A stretch of DNA of 11,232 nt from Actinomycetes bacterium (GCA_021793335.1 JAJYSW010000098.1:1-11232); one strand, 5' to 3'; shown: positions 1 to 7,757, counted from the stretch's first letter. Numbers and translations are program-made. Notes: a model not told the origin generated them from the letters alone.

Positions 1-626
1 TGGGGCCGTCGGGGGCCGGCAAGTCGACGATCGCGCGGCTCATCGCCGGGATCGACCGGCCGCGCACGGGGTCGGTGACGCTCGGGGGCGCGCCCGTCGC
101 CGACATTCCGCTGGAGGAGCTGCGCCGCAAGGTGATCCTGGTTACACAGGAGCATTACGTCTTCACTGCGACGTTGCGCGAGAACCTGCGTCTGGCCGCG
201 CCCGAGGTCGGGGACGAGGCGCTGGCCTCGGCGTTGGCGGCCGTGGACGCGCGATGGGTCGCGGGGCTGCCGGAGGGGCTGGACACGATGCTGGGCGAGG
301 AGCATCACGAGTTGAGCCTGGCCGAGACGCAGCAGTTGGCGCTGGCGCGGGTGATCCTGGCCGATCCGGATGTGGTGATCTTGGACGAGGCCACGGCGGG
401 GATCGATCCGGGCAGTGCGGGCAATGTGGAGGCGTCGCTGGCGGCGGCGCTGCACGGGCGCACCGTCATCGCGATCGCCCACCGGCTCCAGGCCGCCGAG
501 TCCGCCGACCGGATCGCGGTCGTGCGGGAGGGCCGCATCGTCGAGGAGGGCACGCACGAGGAGCTGCTCGCGGCCGAGGGCGTCTACGCGAGCCTGTGGT
601 GGGCGTGGAAGGGCGTCGCGGCCTGA
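1..626 (+). CDS. ABC transporter (exporter type), C-terminal nucleotide-binding domain, 5'-truncated
   Basis: The frame is open from the window edge (codons start at position 3) and begins inside the Walker A motif GPSGAGKST, encoded from position 3. The usual nucleotide-binding elements follow in order: Q-loop (VTQEHYVF, about 141-164), signature region, Walker B (VVILDEA, about 372-392) with its catalytic Glu, D-loop TAGID, and switch histidine in IAHRL (about 475-489). Order, spacing and the terminal GRIVEEGTHEELL segment fit the NBD of an ABCB/MsbA-type exporter in which membrane and ATPase domains are fused. The membrane part would lie upstream. The signature is degenerate: LSLAE (312-326) replaces LSGGQ. 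In heterodimeric exporters one half often carries such a degenerate site, so a second half-transporter may lie outside the window. The substrate cannot be inferred. The first ATG in this frame (75) lies after Walker A, so it is not the real start. Confidence 0.93.
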   Translation, partial: GPSGAGKSTIARLIAGIDRPRTGSVTLGGAPVADIPLEELRRKVILVTQEHYVFTATLRENLRLAAPEVGDEALASALAAVDARWVAGLPEGLDTMLGEEHHELSLAETQQLALARVILADPDVVILDEATAGIDPGSAGNVEASLAAALHGRTVIAIAHRLQAAESADRIAVVREGRIVEEGTHEELLAAEGVYASLWWAWKGVAA

Positions 627-671
627 CCGGTCCTCTCCCGGCGCCGTCGACCGTCCGCCACCGGCCTTACG

Positions 672-700
672 CCCTGATACGGGCACGGAATGCCTATAAT
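672..700 (+). promoter_or_regulatory. candidate promoter for the alpha/beta hydrolase gene
   Basis: A perfect TATAAT hexamer lies at 695-700 in the gap between the ABC gene and the hydrolase at 773. It stands out in GC-rich DNA and would place transcription start near 707, giving a leader of about 66 nt. The -35 is weak: CTGATA at 674-679 matches TTGACA at four of six positions but is only 15 bp away. The -10 is convincing by sequence; the promoter as a whole is inferred. Confidence 0.45.
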
Positions 701-772
701 TCTCATTCGGTCGATTATGGTGAATCCCGGTGCATTCAGCATCACCCATGTGATCGTCGAACGGGAGTCACC

Positions 773-1678
773 ATGCCGCGCACACCGTTTCCCCCCACCG
801 TCCGCACACACCGCTGGGAGGGGTTCGAGTACTGCTCGCGCGTGGCCCGCTCTGCCGAACCGCGCTTCGACCCGGTGGTGCTGATCGGCGGCGCCATGCA
901 GCGCAAGGAGGACTGGGGCCGCATCGAACAGGGCCTGCTCGACGGCGCGGACGTCATCTGCCCGGATCTGCCCGGCTGGGGCGCGGCCGATCTCCTGCCG
1001 CCGCAGCACGGGGCGGAGTTGCTCGCCGGAGCGCTGCGGCGTCTGCTCGACGACCTGGAACTGGAACGGGTCAACCTCTTCGCAGGCTCCTACGGCACCG
1101 CGATCGCCTACCGTCTCGCCCAGACCGATCCGGAGCGGATCGCACGGATGGTCCTGGCCGGGGCCATGAGCGCGATTCCCGCCGACATGCGCCCGATGAT
1201 GCGCAGAGCTCTCGACCTCGCCGCCTCGGGGGCGCGCGAGCGGTTCGGGCCCACTGCCGTCGAGACGCTCATGAACGGCGACCCGCGAGTCGACATCGCC
1301 TCGGCCACCGTGGTGCAGCGCATCCTGGGGCTGCGGTTCGGGAATCCCACCGCCGAGGAGATCGCCAAGTTCACCGCGAACACCGAGCGCCTGCTCGACC
1401 GCGAGCTCATCGACCGCTCCCCCGAGCCGGTGGTGCCGGTCGTGGTCGTCGCCGGGGAGCACGACACGATCACCACGCCCGAGCTGTGCCGCGAGCTCGC
1501 GCTGACGTGCCGCGAGAGCTGGTTCGTGGAGATGAGCCGGGCCGACCACCTCATCCACCTCGAACGCTCCGCCGAGCTCGTCGACCTCATGACGCGGTTC
1601 TTCTCGCGTCGGACGATCACGGATCTGCCGTACGCCACCGTCGTGGAGGATCTGCGGCGCATACCGGCCCTCGCCTGA
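773..1678 (+). CDS. alpha/beta-fold hydrolase
   Basis: This 301-residue protein has the alpha/beta hydrolase layout. An oxyanion-side segment VVLIGGA (35-41) is followed by PDLPGWG (64-70), a nucleophile elbow AGSYG with Ser106, an acid GEHD with Asp231, and a base in ADHLIH with His259. The elbow has Ala in place of the first Gly of GxSxG, which occurs in the superfamily. There is no signal peptide, so it is probably cytoplasmic. The ATG at 773 has GGGAG at 763-767 five bases upstream. The open frame extends back to 254, but that part is a shadow of the ABC gene. The AKR gene starts 60 bp downstream on the same strand and could be co-transcribed. Esterase, lipase, haloalkane dehalogenase-like or C-C hydrolase activities are all possible, and the substrate cannot be read from sequence. 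Confidence 0.9.
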   Translation: MPRTPFPPTVRTHRWEGFEYCSRVARSAEPRFDPVVLIGGAMQRKEDWGRIEQGLLDGADVICPDLPGWGAADLLPPQHGAELLAGALRRLLDDLELERVNLFAGSYGTAIAYRLAQTDPERIARMVLAGAMSAIPADMRPMMRRALDLAASGARERFGPTAVETLMNGDPRVDIASATVVQRILGLRFGNPTAEEIAKFTANTERLLDRELIDRSPEPVVPVVVVAGEHDTITTPELCRELALTCRESWFVEMSRADHLIHLERSAELVDLMTRFFSRRTITDLPYATVVEDLRRIPALA

Positions 1679-1728
1679 ACCGGCAAAGGCTTTCAGTGCG
1701 AGGTCTAACATGAGGGTCCGAGCACCAC

Positions 1729-1734
1729 GGGAGG
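1729..1734 (+). promoter_or_regulatory. ribosome binding site of the aldo/keto reductase gene
   Basis: GGGAGG lies four bases before the ATG at 1739, and this spacing fixes the start. It is the best Shine-Dalgarno match on the plus strand of this window apart from that of the MerR gene. Confidence 0.7.
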
Positions 1735-1738
1735 AACC

Positions 1739-2713
1739 ATGGAATACACGCGACTGGGCCGAGGCGGCGTCAAGGTGTCGAGGCTCGTCCTCGGCACCAT
1801 GAACTTCGGGCCCGTCACCGATGAGGACGAGGCCCACCGGATCATGGACCGCGCCCTCGAACTTGGATTGAACTTTTTCGATACCGCCAATATCTATGGG
1901 GATGCCCCGAACCAGGGGTGGACCGAGGAGATCATCGGCCGCTGGCTCGCGGCCAACCCCGCCGCGCGCGACGAGATCGTGCTCGCCACGAAGGTCTACC
2001 AGGTGATGGGCGAGGGGCCGAACGACCGGGGCCTGTCGGCCGTGCACATCCGGGCCCAGATCGAGGCGTCGCTGCGCCGCCTCCAGACCGACCACATCGA
2101 TCTCTACCAGTTCCACCACGTCGACCGCGACGTCGAATGGGACGAGATCTGGCAGGCGATCGACGTGCTCGTCCAGCAGGGCAAGGTCGTCTACAGCGGA
2201 TCGTCGAACTTCCCCGGATGGATGATCGCCAGGGCCAATGAGCAGGCGGCCCGCCGCGGCGGCCTCGGACTGATCTCGGAACAGTCGATCTACAGTCTCG
2301 TCAACCGCCACATCGAACTCGAAGTGATCCCGGCGGCCGAGCACTACGGGCTCGGCATCATTCCGTGGGGGCCGCTGGCAGGCGGGCTGCTCGCGGGCGT
2401 CCTCGGCAAGACCGCCGAGACCGGCCGCCGCTCCGCGCCCCACATCGCCGAAGCCGCTGAGAAGCACCGGGCCCAGCTCGAACGCTACGAGGCGATGGCC
2501 GCGGACAAGGGCGTCAGCGCCGCGAACCTGGGGCTGGCGTGGTTGCTGCACCAACCGGGCGTCACCGGCCCGATCATCGGCCCGCGCACGCTGGCGCAAC
2601 TCGACGATGCGGTGGGGGCCTTGGACATCGTCCTCGACGAGAGCGAACTGGCCGAACTCGACGCGCTCTTCCCCGGCCCGGGCGGCCCCGCCCCCGAGGC
2701 CTACGCCTGGTAG
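1739..2713 (+). CDS. aldo/keto reductase
   Basis: This 324-residue protein is a typical TIM-barrel NADP(H)-dependent oxidoreductase of the AKR superfamily. The N-terminal signature GTMNFG (19-24) is followed by the catalytic tetrad Asp48 and Tyr53 (in FFDTANIYGD), Lys85 (in LATKVYQ) and His126 (in LYQFHH). GSSNF (154-158) and the late LHQPGVTGPIIGPRTLAQL segment match the cofactor-binding half of the barrel. Length is normal and the frame is intact, so it is probably an active cytosolic carbonyl reductase. It lies 60 bp after the alpha/beta hydrolase and is closed by a hairpin terminator. One stretch (about 1861-1905, covering Asp48 and Tyr53) uses AT-rich codons (CTT, TTG, TTT, AAT, TAT) unlike the rest. 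The physiological substrate is unknown; these enzymes are usually promiscuous. Confidence 0.95.
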   Translation: MEYTRLGRGGVKVSRLVLGTMNFGPVTDEDEAHRIMDRALELGLNFFDTANIYGDAPNQGWTEEIIGRWLAANPAARDEIVLATKVYQVMGEGPNDRGLSAVHIRAQIEASLRRLQTDHIDLYQFHHVDRDVEWDEIWQAIDVLVQQGKVVYSGSSNFPGWMIARANEQAARRGGLGLISEQSIYSLVNRHIELEVIPAAEHYGLGIIPWGPLAGGLLAGVLGKTAETGRRSAPHIAEAAEKHRAQLERYEAMAADKGVSAANLGLAWLLHQPGVTGPIIGPRTLAQLDDAVGALDIVLDESELAELDALFPGPGGPAPEAYAW

Positions 2714-2733
2714 CGCCGATCGGAAGCGCAAGA

Positions 2734-2760
2734 GCCGGTCTCCGGTAACGGGAGACCGGC
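2734..2760. terminator. hairpin terminator between convergent transcription units
   Basis: GCCGGTCTCC (2734-2743) pairs perfectly with GGAGACCGGC (2751-2760) around a 7-nt loop, 21 bp after the aldo/keto reductase stop. There is no T-tract, which is common for actinomycete terminators. On the minus strand it lies 86 bp past the end of the ATP-grasp operon, so it may stop transcription from both sides. The remaining 2761-2845 spacer holds a 12-bp perfect palindrome (2792-2803) and a bulged 7-bp stem (2769-2787), but no gene. Confidence 0.8.
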
Positions 2761-2845
2761 CTCGGTCCGTGACGGGCCCGCCCTCACCGGGCGCGGCGCC
2801 GCGAGCACCGTCGAGCAGGGATCACGGCCACGGACGAAGAAGGGC

Positions 2846-4099
2846 TCAACCGACCGGCCTGAGCTCGGGGGCGACGGCCGAGAGCTCCTTCGCCGTCTCG
2901 GCCGTGATCGTCCCCCGCTCAGGCGCCGCGCCCGTGCACCACCGCTCGAAATCATGCCAGTGCGACGATGCGACAGTCACGAGCGCGTTCCGGTACCGCC
3001 GCCCCTCCACCATGAACGTGTTCCAGCGGTGCACGACGGCGCAGGCTTCCAGTTCCGGCGGCGGCTCCGGGGCCTCCACCGGGAATTGCAGCGCGATGCC
3101 GCGGTCGACCAGTCCGGGAACGGGCGGCCGCCACCGCCCCATCGCGATCCGGGTGAGCTCGTAGTACGTGTTCACTCCGGAGGCGGCGACCGAGATGCCC
3201 GTCGAGCCCGACACCCTCGGGTTGACCTCGATGCAGTGGAACGCCCCGTCGTAGACGAACTCGAATTCGATCGCCCCCTCGACGCCGGGCACGGCGCTCA
3301 TCGACGCGATCGCCTCGTGGAGTTCCCGCAGCCCGGGGAGGTCGGCGGGCGTCACCGTGTGCCGGACTTGCGTGAACGGGAACGAGGGCGGTCCGCCCGC
3401 CGCGCCTTTCCACACGATCGGCTGGATGAAGAACCGGCCGCCCTCGCAGATCACCTCGACCGAGCACAGCGCCCCCGTCACGCACTGCTCGATGAGGACG
3501 TTGCCCGGAGCGGGCGCGGCCAGGAACGCCAGGAGCGCGTCCTCATCGGCGATGTGGACGACGCCGTTGCCCAAGCAATCCCACAGCGGCTTCACCAGCA
3601 CCGGGTATCCGATCCGCCGGACCTGCTCGCGCAGCACACTGTGGTATTCCACGTAATCGGGGCCGCGCCCGTTGAGCAGGTCGCCGTCTGCGAAGACCGC
3701 CTGAGGCACGGCGAAGCCGTGCGCGTCGAGCACGGACTTGGTCTCCCATTTATTGGCGAAGACCCGGGCGACATCGGCGTCGCAGGCGACCAGGCGTCCG
3801 CCCTGTTCCTCGACCCGTGCCTTCACGAATCCGTCCCGGACCGCGTTCTCATCCGGGATCGACAACGAGACTCCGCAGGTCACCGAATCTTCGACGAGCG
3901 CCCGGTGGATCTGCTCGGCGGTGACCTTCGGATCGAGCCTGCGGCTGCTCGCGGGGAAGTCGACGGGCGAGCACACGCCGTCGGTGTAGTAGAGACGCGA
4001 TTCGACCGATTCGGACCGGAGCCGTTCCACGCACTCGGCCAGGAAGGGTGCGGCCTGCCCGATCTCGATCGATCGCACGAAAGCAACGGTCCGCGTCAT
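2846..4099 (-). CDS. ATP-grasp domain protein, carboxylate-amine ligase-like (second ligase of operon)
   Basis: This 417-residue protein has an N-terminal alpha/beta domain (about 1-110) and then an ATP-grasp fold. The ATP-binding lysines are likely Lys117 (in FANKWETK) and Lys170 (in YPVLVKPLWD). An adenine-loop-like segment VLIEQCVTG lies at about 201-209, with Glu215 nearby. The metal site is canonical: Glu278 in AIEFEFV and then IEVNPRVSGST (290-300) with Glu291, Asn293 and Arg295. The family activates a carboxylate as acyl phosphate with ATP and joins it to an amine, thiol or hydroxyl. Candidate relatives are D-Ala-D-Ala ligase-like, carbamoyl phosphate synthetase-like and L-amino acid ligases. 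The ATG at 4099-4097 overlaps the TGA of the preceding ligase gene (ATGA), so the two are translationally coupled. AGGTGG seven bases upstream may serve as ribosome site. Its longer upstream open frame is a shadow. Substrates are unknown. Confidence 0.9.
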   Translation of the reverse strand: MTRTVAFVRSIEIGQAAPFLAECVERLRSESVESRLYYTDGVCSPVDFPASSRRLDPKVTAEQIHRALVEDSVTCGVSLSIPDENAVRDGFVKARVEEQGGRLVACDADVARVFANKWETKSVLDAHGFAVPQAVFADGDLLNGRGPDYVEYHSVLREQVRRIGYPVLVKPLWDCLGNGVVHIADEDALLAFLAAPAPGNVLIEQCVTGALCSVEVICEGGRFFIQPIVWKGAAGGPPSFPFTQVRHTVTPADLPGLRELHEAIASMSAVPGVEGAIEFEFVYDGAFHCIEVNPRVSGSTGISVAASGVNTYYELTRIAMGRWRPPVPGLVDRGIALQFPVEAPEPPPELEACAVVHRWNTFMVEGRRYRNALVTVASSHWHDFERWCTGAAPERGTITAETAKELSAVAPELRPVG

Positions 4100-5331
4100 T
4101 CGAACGCCACCTGGACGCTCTTGGCGGCGGCTTCCAGTCGCTCGTCCAGCTCTCGGCGGCCGTCCGCGGCGCCGATGAGGTAGGCCACTCGGGAGATGTT
4201 GTTGGCCGCGCCTCCGACCTGGTCGCCCTCGGCGACGAGGATCGCGCTCTCCACGATGCCCTCCGATGGTTCGATGGCGGGCGCGGCGACGACCTTCCCG
4301 GCTCGCTCGGGCGATATGAAGCGCACGCCCGCGCAGCGTCGGGCCGGCCCGACGGGCGGCAGTTCGCCGCCGGTGGCGACCCGGATGTAGGCGTCGGCGT
4401 AGTCCACGCCGGTGGCGAGGGTGACGAGTTTGACGATGTGGTCGCCGGCCGGCCGCAGACCGCTCTCGATGATCCAGGGACGGCCGTTCCACAGTTTGAC
4501 TTCGGTGTGCGCCGCACCGTTGCGGAAACCGAGGGCCCGCAGCGCTCTGGTCGTCTCCTCCAGCAGCAGCTCGCGGCCATGCCCGTCGAGAGGCGCGGGC
4601 ACGGTGTGGCCGGTTTCGGCGCGGAAGGTCCCGTGGGTCGTGTGCTTCTCGGTGATCGCGAGGTGGCGGATCTCGCCGTCCGCCGCGAGGCTCTCGACCG
4701 AGTACTCTCGGCCTCCGATGTAGGACTGCGCCAGCACCGAGTTGTCGAGCGGGACGTCGTGGGGGAACTCCATCGGCCACGCTTGGGCCTCTTTGACCGC
4801 CGCCGACAGTTCGAACGGGTCGTTCACCACGCTCACGCCGACCGAGCCGGCGTTCTCGGCTGGTTTCACCACGACCGGATATTCGAGACCGTGCCCGTCG
4901 ATCTGCTGGGCCAGTCCCTCCAGGTCGTCCGCGTGCACCGTGGCGGCGTGGTTGACTCCGGCATCGTGCAGCGTCTGCGCCATGTGCCATTTGTTCCGCG
5001 CGGCGAGGCCCAGGGCGGGCTCGTTGCCCGGCAGGCCGAGGCCGGCGGCGACTTCGGAGGCGAGGGCGGTGAAGAACTCCCAGCCCGTGACCACGGCGAC
5101 GGCGCCGTGTCGGCGCCCGATCTCGATCAGCTCGGCGCCGATCGCGGGCGAGGCGTAGTCCACGAAGACCGGGACGTCGATGCCGGCTCGGAGGCGGTCG
5201 GTGTAGCGCTCGTCGTAGATGTCGCGGTGCGTCGCCACGACCACCGTGCGGCCTCCGGCGCGGATGGCGTCGACGAGCGTCTCGCCGATGTTGCCGAACG
5301 CTTCGAGGACCAGGATTGATGGTTTCGTCAT
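4096..5331 (-). CDS. ATP-grasp domain protein, L-amino acid ligase-like (first ligase of operon)
   Basis: This 411-residue protein has an N-terminal Rossmann-like domain (ILVLEAFGNIGETLVDAI, 6-23) followed by an ATP-grasp domain. Features in order are Lys114 in ARNKWHM, Lys156 in YPVVVKPAENAGSVG, Glu209 in YIGGREYSVES, Glu277 in HTEVKLWNG and Glu289 in IIESGLRPAGDHI. It resembles the carnosine synthase/BacD-type amino acid ligase group, which condenses two amino acids or an amino acid with another amine through an acyl phosphate. The last motif reads E-S-G-x-R rather than the usual E-x-N-x-R, so the asparagine metal ligand is absent; related dipeptide ligases also deviate here. It starts 48 bp after the MFS gene with only a weak AAAGG ribosome site, and its stop overlaps the start of the next ligase. 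It shares little visible identity with that ligase beyond the fold. The exact substrate pair is unknown. Confidence 0.9.
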   Translation of the reverse strand: MTKPSILVLEAFGNIGETLVDAIRAGGRTVVVATHRDIYDERYTDRLRAGIDVPVFVDYASPAIGAELIEIGRRHGAVAVVTGWEFFTALASEVAAGLGLPGNEPALGLAARNKWHMAQTLHDAGVNHAATVHADDLEGLAQQIDGHGLEYPVVVKPAENAGSVGVSVVNDPFELSAAVKEAQAWPMEFPHDVPLDNSVLAQSYIGGREYSVESLAADGEIRHLAITEKHTTHGTFRAETGHTVPAPLDGHGRELLLEETTRALRALGFRNGAAHTEVKLWNGRPWIIESGLRPAGDHIVKLVTLATGVDYADAYIRVATGGELPPVGPARRCAGVRFISPERAGKVVAAPAIEPSEGIVESAILVAEGDQVGGAANNISRVAYLIGAADGRRELDERLEAAAKSVQVAFE

Positions 5332-5379
5332 CTTCGGGGTGCCTTTCTTGATGCCGCTGTCGAGCGGTTGCCGAAGTGG

Positions 5380-6621
5380 TCAGGAGGCGGCGCGCAGCCG
5401 CTGCGCGAGTGGAAGGACCAGGATCGAGGCCGCGCCGAGGAAGACCCAGGGCAGCATGGGGCCGGCCGTGAGCAGGGTGGTGAAGAGGGCGGGGGCGACG
5501 GCCATGCCCAGGCTCCACGAGAGCTGGAAGGCGGCGTGGTAGCGCCCGGCCCCGGTCTGCGGAGTGAGCGTGACGGTCAGTTCGTTCATGTAGGGGGTGC
5601 CGACGATCTCCCCGAGCGTGTACAGGAGCATCGCGGCCAGCAGCACCGACATCGCGGGGATGGTCGGCAGCCAGTAGGCGAGTGCGAACATGGCGAACGC
5701 GGCGGCGTTGACCGCCAGCGCCGACTGCACTAGCCGGTGTTTCCGGCGCTGCTCGGTGCGGCTGACGACGACGGTGCTCAGCAGCGCCGCCATCGCGGTG
5801 TTCAGCACGATGAGGGCGCCGGCCCACCACGCCCCGGCTCGCACGTAGTCGATGGTCCAGATGGCGACCAGCACCGGCAGGGCCATCGCTGCGAACACGA
5901 AGACGAGATTGACCGCCAGCAGGCTCACGTAGCGGGTGTCCTTGAAGACGGTGAGGTACGAGACTCGCGAAGGTGCTTCGTCACCCTCGTCCTCGGTCCG
6001 AGGCGGTGTCTCGATGCGCCAGGCCAGCAGCAGCGCCCCGGCGACTACGAAGGACACCGCGCTGACCACGATGACCCCGCGAAGACCGGTGGTCCCGAGC
6101 AACGCCAGCGCCCCGGCGGCGACCGCCGCGCCGAAACCGGCGCCCACGTTCCTCAGGGCGTTTTGCAGACCGAACCAGCGTGAGCGCTGTTCGCCGCGCG
6201 AGGCGATGCCGACCAGATCGCGCGAGCACGTCCAGTACATGTTCGTGCCCGTCTGGACGAGCAGCTGCGTGACGGCGATATGCCACGCGTCCGTGGCGAA
6301 GGCGCATACGACCATCCCCAGGCAGGACACGACGTTGCTCGCGACCACGACCGTCTTGCTGCCGAACCGGTCCATGAGCGGGCCGATGACGGCGGGTACC
6401 GGGAGCGCCAGGAACCGTCCGGCCGACAAGGCGAGGCCGATCGTCTCCAGGCCCAGCTCGGTGACGCGATCGAAGTACACCAGGAGGAACGCGAACACCA
6501 GGCCGTGGGCCAGGCTGTCGATGACCGTCGACGCGACATAGTTCCCCCGCCCTTCAAGGCTCGGCAGTCCGAGGCGTCGGCCGAGGGATGGAGCGGGCTC
6601 CTCCTTCATGCTCGTGGGCAT
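5380..6621 (-). CDS. MFS transporter, probable drug or product exporter
   Basis: This 413-residue protein is very hydrophobic, with about twelve predicted membrane helices. The MFS motif A appears in the loop after helix 2 as GPLMDRFGSKT (80-90). A charged central loop (about 205-225, rich in Glu and Asp) separates the two six-helix bundles, as usual. The ATG at 6621 has AAAGGA at 6626-6631, four bases upstream; the alternative ATG at 6609 lacks such a site. It lies 30 bp after the TS-like gene and 48 bp before the first ATP-grasp gene on the same strand, so it is inside one operon. Exporters in this position in small biosynthetic loci usually pump out the product and give self-resistance, which is the likely role here. 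The transported molecule is not predictable from sequence. Confidence 0.92.
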   Translation of the reverse strand: MPTSMKEEPAPSLGRRLGLPSLEGRGNYVASTVIDSLAHGLVFAFLLVYFDRVTELGLETIGLALSAGRFLALPVPAVIGPLMDRFGSKTVVVASNVVSCLGMVVCAFATDAWHIAVTQLLVQTGTNMYWTCSRDLVGIASRGEQRSRWFGLQNALRNVGAGFGAAVAAGALALLGTTGLRGVIVVSAVSFVVAGALLLAWRIETPPRTEDEGDEAPSRVSYLTVFKDTRYVSLLAVNLVFVFAAMALPVLVAIWTIDYVRAGAWWAGALIVLNTAMAALLSTVVVSRTEQRRKHRLVQSALAVNAAAFAMFALAYWLPTIPAMSVLLAAMLLYTLGEIVGTPYMNELTVTLTPQTGAGRYHAAFQLSWSLGMAVAPALFTTLLTAGPMLPWVFLGAASILVLPLAQRLRAAS

Positions 6622-6651
6622 GGTTTCCTTTCTGAATGCCTCTGCACCGGT

Positions 6652-7757
6652 TCACACGGCGCTTGCGACCGATGTCGCCTGCTCTTCGACGGGTCCGCTC
6701 TTGAGCGCCTTCTCGGATTCGAAATGGTGATCCAAGAACGCCCTCTCTTGCGCCAGCAGCGGCAGTTCGTAGGAGAAGTCGGGGCCTTTCTTCCGCGCCA
6801 TGTACTCGATTGCGGCGACTCGAAGATCGCTGGGAGGCAGCTGTGCCAAAGCATCGAGCAGGGTATCAGCCGGCTCCTCGTTCTGAAGCATGTTGTATAT
6901 CTGCATCATGCGAGTGCAGGCGGCGAAGAATGGGTCGGTGAGTCCCGCGACCCGAGGCACGTATTCGCCGTCCCGAGCGAGCTGTTCCACTTTGAAGACC
7001 AATTCGAGCTGGTCGTCGAGCGCGTCTACTCCGGTCGTGATCGACAGGTTGGTGACTCCGAAGTGGTAAGGGGTGAGCGGTGAGGTGTTCCGGAGAATCC
7101 TCTCCCCACGCCGTAATGGCGCTCGTATACATGCATCGACCCGACGAACCAATGCAAGACACCGGGCTTGGCCTGCACGGAGGCCGCGATGATCTCCTGG
7201 AGCACACTCCACTCGAAGACATTGATGCCGCTAAATCCCCAAATGACGTCGTTCGCGCGCACCGCCACGTTGAGATGGAGTTCGTCGTCTCGGCGCAGGA
7301 AATGCAGCCAGTTGTTGCAGGGAACGTCCTTGGAGTCACCGTAGTCCGAGGCGGGGTCGAAGATCGACATGACGGCGCGTTTGGAGTTGGGGTCCTCGGC
7401 GAACCGCCTCACGACGCCGGCGAGCTGGTCGGTGCCGGCTCCCCAGTCGCGCAGCCGGGGGCCGTAGCCGGCCCGCCAGGTGGCCCCGTCGTCGGAGAAC
7501 TCCGCCGCGCGCGGCAGGTAGCGGGTGAGGAATTCCAGGTCGTTGCGGCCGGCCAGCACCCAGAGCGTCTCGGCGATCTGGGCGAAGACATTGTTGCGGC
7601 GTCCCGGGAGCACCACCACACGCTCGAACGGCCGCTCGATCGCGAGCGTGTGCGCCTGGATCTCGCGCTGAGTCTGTCCGCGGGCGTGCACCTCCGTGCC
7701 ACGTTCCTGGACGTCTCGCAGCACTGTGGTCAGCGCGTCGGTGAGGTTCCTAGCCAC
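6652..7757 (-). CDS. thymidylate synthase-like pyrimidine nucleotide C5-(hydroxy)methylase, frame broken by one frameshift
   Basis: The first 218 residues read from GTG 7757 match thymidylate synthase folds. Glu63 lies in ETLWVLAG, GYGPRLRDW at 97-105, and SKRAV at 125-129. Nucleophile Cys147 is in DVPCNNW, Arg167-Asp170 in RAND, the base-contacting Asn179 in GINVFEW, and His209/Tyr211 in MHVYERHY. The frame then runs into unrelated sequence and stops at 7026. The -1 frame continues the protein (GERILRN, then SPLTPYHFGV) to a TGA at 6652. One extra G in the run at 7104-7107 (CCCC on the plus strand) would restore a single 368-residue protein. The family methylates or hydroxymethylates C5 of dUMP, UMP, dCMP or CMP using methylene-tetrahydrofolate. 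GGAGGG at 7763-7768 supports the GTG start, which overlaps the upstream stop by 8 bp. The break is a sequencing error, a real mutation or, less likely, recoding. Confidence 0.85.
7104..7107 (-). other. frameshift site in the TS-like gene (run of four G on the coding strand)
   Basis: On the minus strand the codons run GGC GTG GGG AGA. Adding one G gives GGC GTG GGG GAG AGG ATT CTC, which joins the HYGVG end of the N-terminal part to the ERILRN start of the C-terminal part without loss of residues. The same join would result from a -1 slip of the GGG-decoding tRNA on the G-run, immediately before AGA, a rare codon in GC-rich actinomycetes. A homopolymer sequencing or assembly error is the simplest explanation. 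Confidence 0.7.

Noticed and set aside
254..772. N-terminal extension of the first hydrolase back to 254
   Set aside because: It overlaps the ABC gene in another frame and is Gly/Arg/Ala-rich. ATG 773 has a ribosome site and a normal family N-terminus.
773..2713. Assigning the alpha/beta hydrolase and AKR to the biosynthetic operon as tailoring enzymes
   Set aside because: They lie on the opposite strand beyond a strong terminator, and both families are ubiquitous in actinomycetes. Proximity alone is weak evidence.
584..2731. 715-residue open frame on the minus strand opposite the hydrolase and AKR genes
   Set aside because: It is antisense to two genes with intact catalytic motifs, has a low-complexity Arg/Gly/Asp-rich translation, and arises from the high GC3 of the true genes.
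4100..5830. Upstream extension of the second ATP-grasp frame to a 994-residue protein
   Set aside because: The extra 577 residues are an out-of-frame shadow of the first ligase and MFS genes, rich in Arg, Pro and His. The ATGA overlap at 4096-4099 gives the natural start.
7104..7107. Programmed -1 frameshifting as the favoured explanation for the split TS-like gene
   Set aside because: There is no heptameric slippery site and no clear downstream stimulatory structure that I can identify. A missing base in a homopolymer is simpler, so recoding is kept only as an alternative.
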